Shown here in pieces: positions 44,458 through 54,199 of a DNA stretch of 64,000 nucleotides. Position numbers and translations under genes: made by a program. The DNA comes from Serpentinimonas barnesii (GTDB lineage: Bacteria; Pseudomonadota; Gammaproteobacteria; Burkholderiales; Burkholderiaceae_C). The DNA is taken from contig NZ_BAWN01000019.1 of the NCBI RefSeq assembly GCF_000696225.1, forward strand, positions 1-64,000, read 5' to 3'. How positions within the stretch are numbered: the first letter of the stretch is position 1; the number at the start of each line of letters is the position of its first letter. The notes under the pieces are model-generated. The model was not told the origin of the DNA. It ran no database searches and worked only from the letters and a program-made list of their open reading frames with translations.

Positions 44458-45506
44458 CGCTGCACCTTTCGGGGGTCGAGCGCGTCGCGCAGGGCATCGC
44501 CCATGAAGGTCAGCAGCAGCAGGGTGAGCACCAGCACGGCAAAGGTGCTGAGCGAGATCCACCAGGCGTCGATGTTGTTCTTGCCCTGCGCCAGCAGCTC
44601 GCCCAGCGAAGGCGTACCGGGCGGCACCCCCAGGCCCAGGAAGTCGAGCGCGGTCAAGGCCATGATGGCCGCGCTCATGCGAAAGGGCAGGAAGGTGACC
44701 ACCGGCGTGAGGCTGTTGGGCAGGATGTGGCGGCGGATGATCTGCCAGTTGCTCAAGCCCAGCGCGCGCGCGGCGCGCACGTAGTCGAGCTGGCGGTTGC
44801 GCAAAAATTCGGCGCGCACGTAGTCGCTCAAGCCCATCCAGCCAAACAGGCTGAGCAAGATCAGCAGCACCAAGATGCCGGGCTCGAACAGCGCCGAAAA
44901 AATAATCAGCAAATAGAGCTCGGGCATGGATCCCCAGACCTCGATGAAGCGCTGACCCACCAGATCGACCCGGCCGCCGTAGTAGCCCTGGATGGCCCCG
45001 GCCAGCACCCCCAGCAGCACGCCCACCGCCGTGAGCGCCAGCGCAAACAAGACCGAGAGCCTGAAGCCATACAGCAGCCGGGCGGCCACGTCGCGGCCAC
45101 GGTCGTCGGTGCCGAGCCAGTTCTCGGCCGAGGGCGGCGAGGGGTGCGGCTCGGGGGCAAAGTAGTTGATGGTGCTGTGGTGGTAGCGGTTGGGCGGATA
45201 CAGCGCCCAGTTGCCGGGCTGCTCGAATTGGCGCTGGATGAAGGGGTCGAGGAAGTCGGTCGGGGTTTCAAAGTCGCCGCCAAAGGCGGTCTCGGGCGGG
45301 TTGTGCAGCAGCGGCACAAAGGTCTGCCCTTGGTAGCGCGCCAGCAGCGGTTTGTTGTTCGAGAGCAGCTCCGCGCCCAGGCTGAGCACAAACAGGAAAA
45401 CAAAAACAATCAGGCTGTAATAGCCCAGCCGATGGCGGCGAAAGCGCTGCCAGGCCAATTGCCAAGGGCCCAGCGAAGGCGGCAGGGTATCAATCGAAGC
45501 GGACAC
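44454..45506 (-). CDS. yejE: Peptide ABC transporter permease YejE
   Basis: 350 residues. N-terminal cytoplasmic stretch and helix (about 28-48), a periplasmic region with PPNRYHHSTINYFAPEPHPSPPSAENWLGTDDRGRDVAARLL typical of YejE, then five helices and the EAA loop RAARALGLSNWQIIRRHILPN. GTG start at 45506, overlapping the end of yejB by 17 bases, and its own stop overlaps the yejF GTG, so the operon is translationally coupled. Confidence 0.93.
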   Translation of the reverse strand: MSASIDTLPPSLGPWQLAWQRFRRHRLGYYSLIVFVFLFVLSLGAELLSNNKPLLARYQGQTFVPLLHNPPETAFGGDFETPTDFLDPFIQRQFEQPGNWALYPPNRYHHSTINYFAPEPHPSPPSAENWLGTDDRGRDVAARLLYGFRLSVLFALALTAVGVLLGVLAGAIQGYYGGRVDLVGQRFIEVWGSMPELYLLIIFSALFEPGILVLLILLSLFGWMGLSDYVRAEFLRNRQLDYVRAARALGLSNWQIIRRHILPNSLTPVVTFLPFRMSAAIMALTALDFLGLGVPPGTPSLGELLAQGKNNIDAWWISLSTFAVLVLTLLLLTFMGDALRDALDPRKVQR

Positions 45507-46524
45507 GGGGATCGACCCAAACGTAGCACAGATCGCTGAGCAGGCGCGTGACCAGCGCGATCAGGGCAAAGAAGTACAGCGTGCCCATGACCACGGGGTA
45601 GTCGCGCCGGATCACGCTCTCAAAGCCCAGCAGCCCCAGCCCTTCGAGCGAAAACAGGGTTTCGATGAGCAGCGCGCTGGCAAAAAAGGCGCCCACAAAG
45701 GCGGCCGGAAAGGCGGTGACGATGGGAATCAGGGCGTTGCGAAACACGTGTTTGTAGAGCACGCGGCGCTCGCTCAGGCCCTTGGCGCGCGCCGTGAGCA
45801 CGTATTGCTTGCGAATTTCTTCCAGCAGCGAATTTTTGGTCAGCAGGGTGGTGATGGCAAAGGCCCCGAGCACGCTGGCCGTGACCGGCAGCGTGATGTG
45901 CCACAAATAGTCCACAATCTGCGCCCCCAGGCTAAGCTGGTGCCAGTCGCTCGACATCAGCCCGCGCAGCGGGAACCACTGCAACTGGCCGCCAAAAATC
46001 ACCAGCAACGCCACCCCGAGCACGAAGCCCGGTATGGCAAAGCCGACCAGCACCAGCACGCTGGTGGCGGTATCGAAACGGCTGCCTGCGCGCACCGCCT
46101 TGGCAATGCCGAGCGGAATCGAAATCGCGTAGCTGATCAGAAACGTCCACAGCCCCAGGCTGATCGAGACCGGCAGCCGCTCGACGATCAACTGCCAGAC
46201 CGACTGGTGGTGAAAAAAGCTCTGCCCAAGGTCGAAGCGCAAAAACTGCCCGACCATCTGGATGAAGCGCTCGTGCGCCGGCAAATCAAAGCCATAGAGG
46301 CGGCGGATTTCCTCAATGCGCGCCTCGTCCAGCCCCTGGCGGCCCTGAAAGCCCGCCCCGGCCGCCGCCGCGCCCTCGCCGCCCACGTCGCGCCCCTGCA
46401 ACTGCGCCACCATCTGCTCCACCGGCCCGCCGGGCACGAACTGGATGATGACGAAGGTCAGCAGCAGGATGCCGAACAGGGTCGGGATCATGAGCAGCAG
46501 CCGCTTCAGTACGTAAAGCCACAT
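45490..46524 (-). CDS. yejB: Peptide ABC transporter permease YejB
   Basis: 344 residues. Begins MWLYVLKRLLLMIPTLFGI, the DppB/OppB-type first helix, with FVPGGPVEQM following. The EAA-like loop LTARAKGLSERRVLYKHVFRNALIPIV is present. An alanine/glycine-rich insert (about 51-66) precedes the usual LYGFDLPAHERF segment. ATG 46524 lies 4 bases after the yejA stop. Confidence 0.93.
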   Translation of the reverse strand: MWLYVLKRLLLMIPTLFGILLLTFVIIQFVPGGPVEQMVAQLQGRDVGGEGAAAAGAGFQGRQGLDEARIEEIRRLYGFDLPAHERFIQMVGQFLRFDLGQSFFHHQSVWQLIVERLPVSISLGLWTFLISYAISIPLGIAKAVRAGSRFDTATSVLVLVGFAIPGFVLGVALLVIFGGQLQWFPLRGLMSSDWHQLSLGAQIVDYLWHITLPVTASVLGAFAITTLLTKNSLLEEIRKQYVLTARAKGLSERRVLYKHVFRNALIPIVTAFPAAFVGAFFASALLIETLFSLEGLGLLGFESVIRRDYPVVMGTLYFFALIALVTRLLSDLCYVWVDPRVRFD

Positions 46525-46528
46525 GGTG

Positions 46529-48424
46529 TCAACGCCTGCGCCCTGGGGGCGGGTTGCGGTTGGCCGCGCTGGCCCACCAGGTGGACAAAATCCAGCCCTC
46601 GGGCTGGTAGAAGCGCGGCAGCACGGCGGGTTGCTCGAAGCGCCCGGCGCGGTAGGCGATGCGGTGCGTGCTGCCAAACCAGTGCGGAATCACCAGGTGC
46701 TGGTGGCGCAGCACCCGATCGAGTGCGCGCAGGGTGGCCACCAGCTCGGGCCGGGTGCGCGCCGCCACAGCGCGGTCCAGCAGCGCATCCACGGCCGGGT
46801 CGCGCACCCCGATCAGGTTGCTCGATCCTTCGGTCGCTGCCGCCGCCGAGCCGAAGCGATCCAGCAGCTCGGCGCCGGGGGCTTCGCTGCCGAGCCAGCG
46901 CGTGCTGATGACGTCAAAGTCGAAGCGGTCCAGGCGCTGTTGCAACAGGGCAAAGTCGATCACCCGGTAGCTCGATTCGATGCCGAGGCGGCGCAGGTTG
47001 TTCTGGATCGGCGTCACCACCCGGCCCATGCCGCCGCCGCTGTCGAGGAATTCGAGCGTAAAGGCCTGGCCCTGGGCATTGCGCAGCGCACCGTCGCGGT
47101 AGCGCCAGCCGGCCTCGGCCAGCAGGTCGCGGGCGCGGCGCAGGTGGTCGCGCAGGGTCTGGCCAGAGTCGAGTTCCAGCCGCGTCACGCTGGGCAGCGG
47201 CACCGGCTGCGTGAACACCTGCGGCGGCAACTGGGCGCGCAGCGGCTCCAGCAGCGCCAGCTCGTCCGGCCCGGGCAGGCCACGGGCCTCGAAGTCGCTG
47301 GCCACAAAGAAGCCGCGCATGCGCTCGAAGGAGTGGAAGAACAGTTGCCGGTTCATCCACTCGAAGTCCAGCGTCAGGGCCAGCGCCTCGCGCACGCGCG
47401 GGTCTTGGAACTGGGGGCGGCGGGTGTTGAACAAAAAGCCCTGAAAATCGCCCGCGTTGGCGTGCGCCAGCTCGCGCTTGATGATCTCGCCCCGGTCGAA
47501 CGGCCGCCCGGTGAGCGCCCGCGCCCATTCGCGCGAAATGAAGGACTGCATGTAGTCGAACTCGCCCGCCAGAAAGGCCTGCACCTGCGCCGTCGGGTCG
47601 CGGTAGATTTTGTAGGTGATGCGCTCGAAGTTGTACATGCCCCGGCGCACGTTCAGGTTTTGCGCCCACCAGGTGGGGTCGCGCTCGAAAGTGATGTCGC
47701 GCCCAAAGCTCATGCGCCCGATGCGGTAGGGGCCGGAGGCGATCGGGTGCTGCATCACGACCTGGTCAAAGGGCAGCCGCACCCCATCGACCACGCCCCA
47801 CTGGCGGCTAAACACCGGCAGGCTGCCGATGACCAGCGGCAGCTCCGGGTTGGCGCGCGCGAAATCAAAGCGCAGCAGCCGCTCGCCCAGCACCCGCACC
47901 GCTGTGACTTCGCCAAAAAAACTGCGAAACTGCGGCGCCGCCTGGGGGCCGATCAGGGTCTCGAAGGAGTGCCGCACGTCTTCGGCCAGCACCGGGTCGC
48001 CGTTGTGAAAGCGCGCCTGCGGGTGCAGGCGAAACACCACCGAGCGGCCGTCGGCGGCCACTTGCACGTCATCGGCCAGCAGGCCGTAGGCGGCAGCGGG
48101 CTCGTTCATGCTCGGGGTGAGCAGGGTTTCGAACATCAGCCCGAACAAGCCCGGCGGCGCCGTGCCGCGCAGGGTGAAGGGGTTGAACTTGTCGAAGGTG
48201 CTGATGCGCGTGGGCGAAACCAGCGTGATCTCGCCGCCCTTGGGCGCGTTTGGGTTGACGTAGGGAAAGTGCGCAAAACCAGGCGGCAGCGCCAGATTGC
48301 CAAACTGGGCGTAGCCGTGCGCCGCCCAAGCGGGCGCGATTGCCAGCAGCAGCCAGGCGAGCAGCAGCCCGCGCCAGCCGCGCGACCCGCTCAACCCCGA
48401 CAACCCAGACCAACACTTGCTCAT
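46529..48424 (-). CDS. yejA: Periplasmic oligopeptide-binding protein YejA
   Basis: 631 residues. Signal peptide (about 1-34, ending AIAPAWAA) without lipobox cysteine. SBP family 5 features: HFPYVNPNAPKGGEI, FETLLTPSMNEPAAAYGLLADDV, YKIYRDPTAQVQAFLAGEFDYMQ, SREWAR, and the IPHWFGSTHRIAYR region seen in YejA. Delivers peptides to YejBE. ATG at 48424; an upstream frame of 32 codons overlaps fabI antisense and is discarded. Divergent from fabI across 37 bases. Confidence 0.93.
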   Translation of the reverse strand: MSKCWSGLSGLSGSRGWRGLLLAWLLLAIAPAWAAHGYAQFGNLALPPGFAHFPYVNPNAPKGGEITLVSPTRISTFDKFNPFTLRGTAPPGLFGLMFETLLTPSMNEPAAAYGLLADDVQVAADGRSVVFRLHPQARFHNGDPVLAEDVRHSFETLIGPQAAPQFRSFFGEVTAVRVLGERLLRFDFARANPELPLVIGSLPVFSRQWGVVDGVRLPFDQVVMQHPIASGPYRIGRMSFGRDITFERDPTWWAQNLNVRRGMYNFERITYKIYRDPTAQVQAFLAGEFDYMQSFISREWARALTGRPFDRGEIIKRELAHANAGDFQGFLFNTRRPQFQDPRVREALALTLDFEWMNRQLFFHSFERMRGFFVASDFEARGLPGPDELALLEPLRAQLPPQVFTQPVPLPSVTRLELDSGQTLRDHLRRARDLLAEAGWRYRDGALRNAQGQAFTLEFLDSGGGMGRVVTPIQNNLRRLGIESSYRVIDFALLQQRLDRFDFDVISTRWLGSEAPGAELLDRFGSAAAATEGSSNLIGVRDPAVDALLDRAVAARTRPELVATLRALDRVLRHQHLVIPHWFGSTHRIAYRAGRFEQPAVLPRFYQPEGWILSTWWASAANRNPPPGRRR

Positions 48425-48453
48425 GCGACAATTCTGCCCTACATTTTCAGGAG
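48417..48453 (+). promoter_or_regulatory. fabI promoter and ribosome-binding region
   Basis: TTGCTC (48417-48422), 17-base spacer, TACATT (48440-48445) is one reading; GACAAT at 48427-48432 is an alternative -10 that would leave the CAGGAG Shine-Dalgarno (48448-48453) fully inside the leader. ATG at 48462. The same 37 bases must also hold the yejA signals. Confidence 0.45.
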
Positions 48454-48461
48454 CATGACGC

Positions 48462-49271
48462 ATGGGTTTTCTGGCTGGTAAAAAGTTCTTGATCACGGGT
48501 GTGTTGTCCAACCGCTCCATCGCCTACGGAATTGCCCGGGCCTGCCATGCGCAGGGGGCCGAGTTGGCGTTTAGTTACGTGGGCGAACGCTTCCGCGATC
48601 GGATCACCGATTTTGCCGCCGAGTTCGACTCCAAGCTGGTGTTCGACTGCGATGTGGCCGACGACACGCAGATCGAGCGCCTGTTCCTCGATTTGTCGGC
48701 GCACTGGCCGCGCTTTGACGGCTTCGTGCACAGCATCGGCTTTGCCCCGCGCGAGGCCATTGCTGGCAACCTGCTCGACGGCCTGAGCCGCGAGGCCTTT
48801 CGGGTGGCGCACGACATCAGCGCCTACAGCTTCCCGGCGCTGGCCAAGGCCGCCCTGCCCTATTTGAACGACCGCTCGGCCCTGCTCACCCTGAGCTACC
48901 TGGGGGCGCTGCGCACCATTCCGCACTACAACACCATGGGCCTAGCCAAGGCCAGCCTGGAGGCCAGCGTGCGCTACCTGGCCGAAGCCGTGGGGCGGCT
49001 CGATGATGGGCGCAGCATCCGCGTCAACGGCGTAAGCGCCGGCCCGATCCGCACCTTGGCCGCCAGCGGCATCAAAGACTTTGGCAAGCTGCTGGGCATG
49101 GTGGCCGACGCCGCGCCGCTGCGGCGCAACGTGACCATCGACGACGTGGGCAACGTGGCCGCCTTCTTGCTCAGCGACCTGGCCGCCGGTGTCACGGCCG
49201 AGATCACCTACGTGGACTGCGGCTTTAGCCAGACCGCCGGCATCAGCCGCGACAGCCAGCAGGTGGCCTAA
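48462..49271 (+). CDS. fabI: Enoyl-ACP reductase FabI
   Basis: 269 residues, NADH-dependent last step of each fatty-acid elongation cycle, target of triclosan and diazaborines. Short-chain reductase of the FabI branch: ITGVLSNRSIAYGIARA, DVADD, VHSIGFAP, and the catalytic Tyr156-x6-Lys163 in HYNTMGLAKASLEASVRYLA. SAGPIRTLAASGI and the CGFS end are typical. Good CAGGAG at spacing 8. No resistance-type change was looked for beyond the catalytic residues. Converges with the small periplasmic gene across 23 bases. Confidence 0.96.
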   Translation: MGFLAGKKFLITGVLSNRSIAYGIARACHAQGAELAFSYVGERFRDRITDFAAEFDSKLVFDCDVADDTQIERLFLDLSAHWPRFDGFVHSIGFAPREAIAGNLLDGLSREAFRVAHDISAYSFPALAKAALPYLNDRSALLTLSYLGALRTIPHYNTMGLAKASLEASVRYLAEAVGRLDDGRSIRVNGVSAGPIRTLAASGIKDFGKLLGMVADAAPLRRNVTIDDVGNVAAFLLSDLAAGVTAEITYVDCGFSQTAGISRDSQQVA

Positions 49272-49294
49272 GCGTCTGCGGCCGGTCGCCGCCC

Positions 49295-49666
49295 TTACTT
49301 GACCACAAAGCGCACCGTAATCGCCGGCTGATTGGGCCGGTTGATGGTTGCCACGGCGCGCGCGCCCGGTGCCAGTGGCACATTGGCTTGCAGCATGTTG
49401 GGGCCGGCCGGGGCCAGTGCGGCTTGGCTGCGCGTGGCGCCTTGCAGCACGGTGAGCTGGCCTGTCATCTGGCTCACATTGGCCGGTTTGCCGTGGTCAT
49501 CGACAAAAATCTGCGCCTGCGCGCCGCGCCCGACCAGCTCAAAGCCCAAGTCGGCCGCCACCTGCACCACGCCGCCGTGCTGCGCTTGGGGCGCGCCGTG
49601 GGCGTGGGCGTTGAAGCCGATCATCGACAGGCCCAGCAGGGCCGCCATCATGTACCGTTTTTGCAT
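49295..49666 (-). CDS. Small periplasmic protein of the metal-efflux operon
   Basis: 123 residues. Signal peptide (about 1-22, ending NAHA) followed by HGAPQAQHGGVVQVAADLGFELVGRG, resembling a family found beside heavy-metal RND systems. The two N-terminal histidines may bind metal. Beta-rich remainder ends PAITVRFVVK. No known activity. Follows the RND pump gene by 106 bases on the same strand. Compatible with a periplasmic metal-handling accessory, which is inference. Confidence 0.68.
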   Translation of the reverse strand: MQKRYMMAALLGLSMIGFNAHAHGAPQAQHGGVVQVAADLGFELVGRGAQAQIFVDDHGKPANVSQMTGQLTVLQGATRSQAALAPAGPNMLQANVPLAPGARAVATINRPNQPAITVRFVVK

Positions 49667-49772
49667 TTCATGCTCCGTTGCAGATAAAAAGTTGAGGAAC
49701 TGGCCGCATTGAGCGCCAACTTCACGCCGTTAGACAGCGGATTGTGAAGCAGCGCAGGCTGCGGCCGGGCCT

Positions 49773-52700
49773 TTAGAACGACTCCTGCACCGCCGCATCG
49801 GCGCGGCTGCTGTCGGTTTCATTCACCAGGCGCTCGGTCGCCCGGCGGCCATAGCGCAGGTAGAGCACCGGCGTGAGCAAGGTGTCGAGCAGGGTCGAGC
49901 TCACCAGCCCGCCAAAGATCACCACCGCCACCGGGTGCAAAATCTCCTTGCCCGGCGCATCGGCCGCCAGCAGCAGGGGCGTGAGCGCAAAAGCCGCCAC
50001 CAGCGCCGTCATCAGCACCGGCGTCAGGCGCTCGAGCGAGCCGCGCACCACCATCTCGGGCCCAAAGCGCTCGCCCTCGAACTTGCACAGGTTGATGTAG
50101 TGGCTGATCTTGAGCACGCCGTTGCGGCTGGCAATGCCGGCCAAGGTGATGAAGCCCACCATCGAAGCCACCGACAGGCTCACCCCCGCGATCCACATCG
50201 CCAGCACCGAACCAATCAGCGCCAGCGGGATGTTGAGCATGATGATGCCCGCCAGCAGCACAGATTTGTAGCGCGAATACAGCACCATAAAGATTAGCAG
50301 CAGCGAAAGCAGCGACAAGCCCGCAATCAAGCGCGTGGCCTGCTCCTGCGCCAAGAACTGCCCTTCGAGCGTGATAAAGGCCCCCGGCGGCAGCTCGCTG
50401 CGCGCGATCACGGCGCGCACGTCGGTGATGATGCGGCCCATGTCGGAGCCGTCGGTGTTGGCAAAGACCACGATGCGCCGGCGCCCGTTCTCGCGCCCGA
50501 TCTGGTTCGGCCCGTCGGTGATCTCCACCGTGGCAAAGGCCGATACCGGCACGCTGCCCGAGGGCGTGTGCACCAGCAGGCGCTCCAGGTCTTGCGGGCT
50601 GCGCGCCTGATCCGGCAGGCGCAGCACCAGCTCGAAGCGGCGCGCCCCATCGACGATCACCGCCCCGTGCGCGCCGTCGGTGAGCGCTTGCAGCACGCGC
50701 ACCGCCTCACCCGGCGACAAGCCGGTCTGCGCCAGCCGCTGGTGATCGATGCGCACCGTGATCTGCGGGATCAGCACCTGTTTTTCGACGCTCAAATCCA
50801 CCAGCCCCGGCACCGCCTCCAGCTCCTGGCGCAGTTGCGCCGCCAGCCCACGCAGGGTGTCGGTGTCGTCGCCAAAGACCTTGATCGCAATCTGCGCCCG
50901 CACCCCGGCCAGCAAATGGTCCAGCCGGTGCGAGATCGGCTGCCCCACCGCCACCTGCACCGGCAGCACCGACAGGCGCTGGCGCAGATCGGCCATGATG
51001 GCCTCGCGGTCGCGCTCGCTCGGGGCCAGCCCCACGTCGATTTCGGCCGCATGCACCCCTTCGGCGTGCTCGTCGAGCTCGGCGCGGCCGGTGCGGCGCC
51101 CCACGTGCGTGACTTCGGGCACTTGCAAGATCAGCGTTTCGGCCAGCGCGCCGATGCGGTTCGACTCCTCCAGCGAGGTGCCCGGCTGCATCAGCATGCC
51201 GAGCGTGAGCGAGCCCTCGTTGAAGGCTGGCAGGAAGGCGCGCGGGAAAAACGGCACGCTCGCCGCAGCCAGCGCCACCGCCACCAGCGCCGCCGCCAGC
51301 AGCAGCCGTGTGCGCCCAAAGGACCAGTGCAGCAGCCGCGTGTCCCAGGCTTTGAGGCGCTTGACCAATGGGCTGTCGCCGTGGTCGAGGCGCTTCATGC
51401 GCGGCAGCAGGTAGTAGCACAGCACCGGCGTGACGGTCATGGCCACCCCCATCGAAGCCAGGATCGAGACGATGTAGGCCACCCCCAGCGGCGAGAACAG
51501 CCGCCCCTCGATGCCCGGCAGCGCAAACAGCGGCACGAACACCAGCACCACGATCAGCGTGGCATAGACGATGCCGGTGCGCACCTCGATGCTGGCCTGG
51601 CGCACCACCTCGATCACCGGCAGCGGCCGCTCCAGCAAGCGGTTTTGCTTGAGGCGGCGCAAGGTGTTTTCCACATCCACCACCGCGTCATCGACCAGCT
51701 CGCCGATGGCAATCGCAATGCCGCCCAGCGTCATCACGTTGATGGTCTGCCCCAGCCAGTGAAACACCAGCGCCGTGGCGGCCAGCGAGAGCGGGATGGC
51801 GGTGAGCGAGATCAGCGTGGTGCGCGCCGAGAGCAAAAAGGCAAACAGCACGATCGCCACCATGATGGCCCCATCGCGCAGCGCATGGGCCACATTGCCC
51901 GTGGCCGCCTGGATGAAGTCGGCCTGCCTGAACAGCACCTGCGGCTCGGCCAGCCCGGCCGGGCGCCCAGCCTGGAGCTCGGCCAGCGCGGCCTCGATCT
52001 GCTCGGTCAGGCGCAACGTGTCGGCACCGGGTTGCTTTTGCACGCTCAACACCACTGCGGGGGCGCCGTTGAAACCGGCGTCGCCGCGTTTGAGCCCCGC
52101 CGCAAAACGCACCTGCGCCACCTGCTGCAACAGGATCGGGCGGCCGTCGCGCCAGGCCACCGCCAGCCCCTGCAAGTCTTCCAGGCGGCTGCTGCGCCCG
52201 ATGTGGCGGATCAGGTACTCGCGGCTGTTGCGGTCGATGAAGCCACCGCCGGCGTTGCTGGCAAAGCCGTTCAGCGCCGCCTCAATCTGCGTCAGCGTGA
52301 CACCAAACTGCGCCATGCGCTGCGGATCCGGCTCGACGCGCAACTGGCGCACCTCGCCGCCGATCGGGATCACCTGCGACACCCCGGCGATGGAGAGCAG
52401 GCGCGGACGCAACACAAAATCGGCGTACTCGCGCGCCGCCATGGCCCTGTTTGCCACATCCTCGGCCGCCTCCTCGGCGGCACCCGTGGCGCTCGCCGTG
52501 CCTGGTTCGGGCGCTTGCAGCGGCAGCGCCAGCAGCATCACCTCGCCCATGATCGACGACACCGGCCCCATGGTCGGGCTGATCTCGGGCGGCAGTTGCT
52601 CGCGCACCAGCGCCAGCCGCTCGGCGACTTGCTGGCGGTTGCGAAACACGTCGGTGCCCCAGTCGAACTCGGCATAGACGATCGACAGGCCGATGCCCGA

Positions 52701-52955
52701 GACCGAGCGCACCCGCGTCACGCCGGGCATGCCGTTGAGCGCGGTTTCGATCGGCACCGTGACCAGTTGCTCGACCTCCTCCGGGGCCATGCCGCCGGCT
52801 TCGGTGAGCACCGTAACCTGCGGTTTGTTCAGGTCCGGGAACACATCGACCGGCATGCGCCAGGCGGTGAGGGCCCCATAGACCAGCAGAATGCCTGCAA
52901 AAACCAGCACAAAAAGCCGGTTATTCAGGCTGTTGCGAACGATCCAGTTAAACAT
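49773..52955 (-). CDS. Heavy-metal RND efflux pump, CzcA/CusA family
   Basis: 1060 residues, 12 helices with two large periplasmic loops. N-terminus [46 protein letters not shown] and [26 protein letters not shown] are HME-RND hallmarks. The proton-relay helix reads [19 protein letters not shown] (412-430) with Asp422, Asp423, Asp427 and Glu429; this differs from the DFG...DGAVV type of CzcA/CnrA and from CusA, so the metal cannot be assigned. Operon order: OMF gene, small protein, adaptor, pump. Symbol withheld because substrate is unknown. Confidence 0.92.
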   Translation of the reverse strand: MFNWIVRNSLNNRLFVLVFAGILLVYGALTAWRMPVDVFPDLNKPQVTVLTEAGGMAPEEVEQLVTVPIETALNGMPGVTRVRSVSGIGLSIVYAEFDWGTDVFRNRQQVAERLALVREQLPPEISPTMGPVSSIMGEVMLLALPLQAPEPGTASATGAAEEAAEDVANRAMAAREYADFVLRPRLLSIAGVSQVIPIGGEVRQLRVEPDPQRMAQFGVTLTQIEAALNGFASNAGGGFIDRNSREYLIRHIGRSSRLEDLQGLAVAWRDGRPILLQQVAQVRFAAGLKRGDAGFNGAPAVVLSVQKQPGADTLRLTEQIEAALAELQAGRPAGLAEPQVLFRQADFIQAATGNVAHALRDGAIMVAIVLFAFLLSARTTLISLTAIPLSLAATALVFHWLGQTINVMTLGGIAIAIGELVDDAVVDVENTLRRLKQNRLLERPLPVIEVVRQASIEVRTGIVYATLIVVLVFVPLFALPGIEGRLFSPLGVAYIVSILASMGVAMTVTPVLCYYLLPRMKRLDHGDSPLVKRLKAWDTRLLHWSFGRTRLLLAAALVAVALAAASVPFFPRAFLPAFNEGSLTLGMLMQPGTSLEESNRIGALAETLILQVPEVTHVGRRTGRAELDEHAEGVHAAEIDVGLAPSERDREAIMADLRQRLSVLPVQVAVGQPISHRLDHLLAGVRAQIAIKVFGDDTDTLRGLAAQLRQELEAVPGLVDLSVEKQVLIPQITVRIDHQRLAQTGLSPGEAVRVLQALTDGAHGAVIVDGARRFELVLRLPDQARSPQDLERLLVHTPSGSVPVSAFATVEITDGPNQIGRENGRRRIVVFANTDGSDMGRIITDVRAVIARSELPPGAFITLEGQFLAQEQATRLIAGLSLLSLLLIFMVLYSRYKSVLLAGIIMLNIPLALIGSVLAMWIAGVSLSVASMVGFITLAGIASRNGVLKISHYINLCKFEGERFGPEMVVRGSLERLTPVLMTALVAAFALTPLLLAADAPGKEILHPVAVVIFGGLVSSTLLDTLLTPVLYLRYGRRATERLVNETDSSRADAAVQESF

Positions 52956-52973
52956 GGCGGCCTTTTTGGATCG

Positions 52974-54194
52974 TTAGCGGATTTGCGCCAGCAGTGCCGC
53001 GCCGCGCACCACCACCCGGTTGTCGGTACCCAGCCCGGCGTGCACCACCACGGTGCTGGCGTCGAGCGCGCTGAACTGCACCGGCTGCGGGATGTAGCGC
53101 TCGGTGCCCGACTTGATCCACAGCACCGGCTGATTCGCCGGGTTGCGGGTGATGGCCTCGGCCGGCAGCACAAAACCCTGCAGGGTGTCGGTGCGCTGCA
53201 CGATCAGCCGCACCGGCTGGCCCAGCGCCAGCGGCAGTGGCGCGGGGGCTGCACCGGGCGTTGCAGGCGTTGCGGCTGCGCCAGCAGCAGGCGGGCTAAG
53301 CCGGGCGCGAAACAGCAAGGGCAGCACCCCGTCGCGCATGGCGGCCCCGCTGCCCAGCGGCTCCAGCCGCACGCCGGGCACGCCGATCAGCGTGGCGGCT
53401 GCGATGCGCTGGCTCAGCGCCACGTCGGCCGTGCTGGCCTCGACCAGCAGGCGCGCCGGATCGACAATCTCAAACAGCACATCGCGGCCCTCCACCACCT
53501 GGCCGGCCAGCACCTCGGCGCGCGCGATCACGCCGCCTACCGGGGCGCGCAGCGCTAGGCGCGCGCGCTGCCCGGTGGCCAGCGCCTGTTGGCGCGCTTG
53601 CAGGCTGTGCAGTTCGGACTGCGCGGCCTCGATCTCGCGCCGGGGAACCGAGCCCTCTAGGCTTTGCAGGCGCTGCCAGCGCTGCTCGGCCAGGCCCTGC
53701 GCGGCGCGCAGCTCGGCCAGTTGGGCTTGCAGCGCAGCGGCGGCGAGCGGGTCGGGCAGGTGCTGCACATAAGCCAGCACCTCGCCCTGGCGCACGCGCT
53801 GCCCCGGCAGCGGCAAACCGCGCGGCCCGGCTGCGATCAGTCCCGCCACCGGGCTTTGCACGCGCGCCCCGGCGTTGGGGTCCAGCACCACCCGGCCCGA
53901 GAGCTCGCTGGTCTGCGGCACCTGGCTGGGCTGGGCCAGCACGGTGCGCACCCCCATCAGGCGCTGCGAGGCCATGGGCACCTGCACGCTGCCGTCGGGC
54001 AGGCGCGTCAGGCCGTCGGGGCGTGCGGCGGCACCTGGGGCATCGAGGTGTTCACCGTCGGGGCCGTGAGCCCCCGGAGCGGCCCAGGCGATGCCAGCGG
54101 ATGGCAAGGCCAGCGGCAGCGCCACGGGGAGCGCCACCATGAGTGCCGATGCGAGCGCGGCCGTGTGCATCCAAACATGCGGAAATTTTTTCAT
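52974..54194 (-). CDS. Periplasmic adaptor of the RND metal-efflux system
   Basis: 406 residues. Signal peptide (about 1-38), then APGAHGPDGEHLDAPG, a possible metal-binding segment repeated in the neighbouring small protein. Membrane-fusion-protein architecture: GRVVLDPNAGARVQSPVAGLI (lipoyl half), a helical hairpin rich in Ala/Gln/Leu (about 140-190), APVGGVIARAEVLAGQVVEG (second lipoyl half), beta-barrel. Links pump and outer-membrane channel. ATG at 54194; a longer frame from 54245 overlaps the upstream gene and has no signal peptide. Confidence 0.88.
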   Translation of the reverse strand: MKKFPHVWMHTAALASALMVALPVALPLALPSAGIAWAAPGAHGPDGEHLDAPGAAARPDGLTRLPDGSVQVPMASQRLMGVRTVLAQPSQVPQTSELSGRVVLDPNAGARVQSPVAGLIAAGPRGLPLPGQRVRQGEVLAYVQHLPDPLAAAALQAQLAELRAAQGLAEQRWQRLQSLEGSVPRREIEAAQSELHSLQARQQALATGQRARLALRAPVGGVIARAEVLAGQVVEGRDVLFEIVDPARLLVEASTADVALSQRIAAATLIGVPGVRLEPLGSGAAMRDGVLPLLFRARLSPPAAGAAATPATPGAAPAPLPLALGQPVRLIVQRTDTLQGFVLPAEAITRNPANQPVLWIKSGTERYIPQPVQFSALDASTVVVHAGLGTDNRVVVRGAALLAQIR

Positions 54195-54199
54195 GATCC

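Noticed and set aside
50568-53558. A 996-codon open frame on the plus strand opposite the RND pump
   Set aside because: Shadow of the pump gene: the composition is His/Arg/Gln-rich and no domain is seen, whereas the minus-strand pump is intact.
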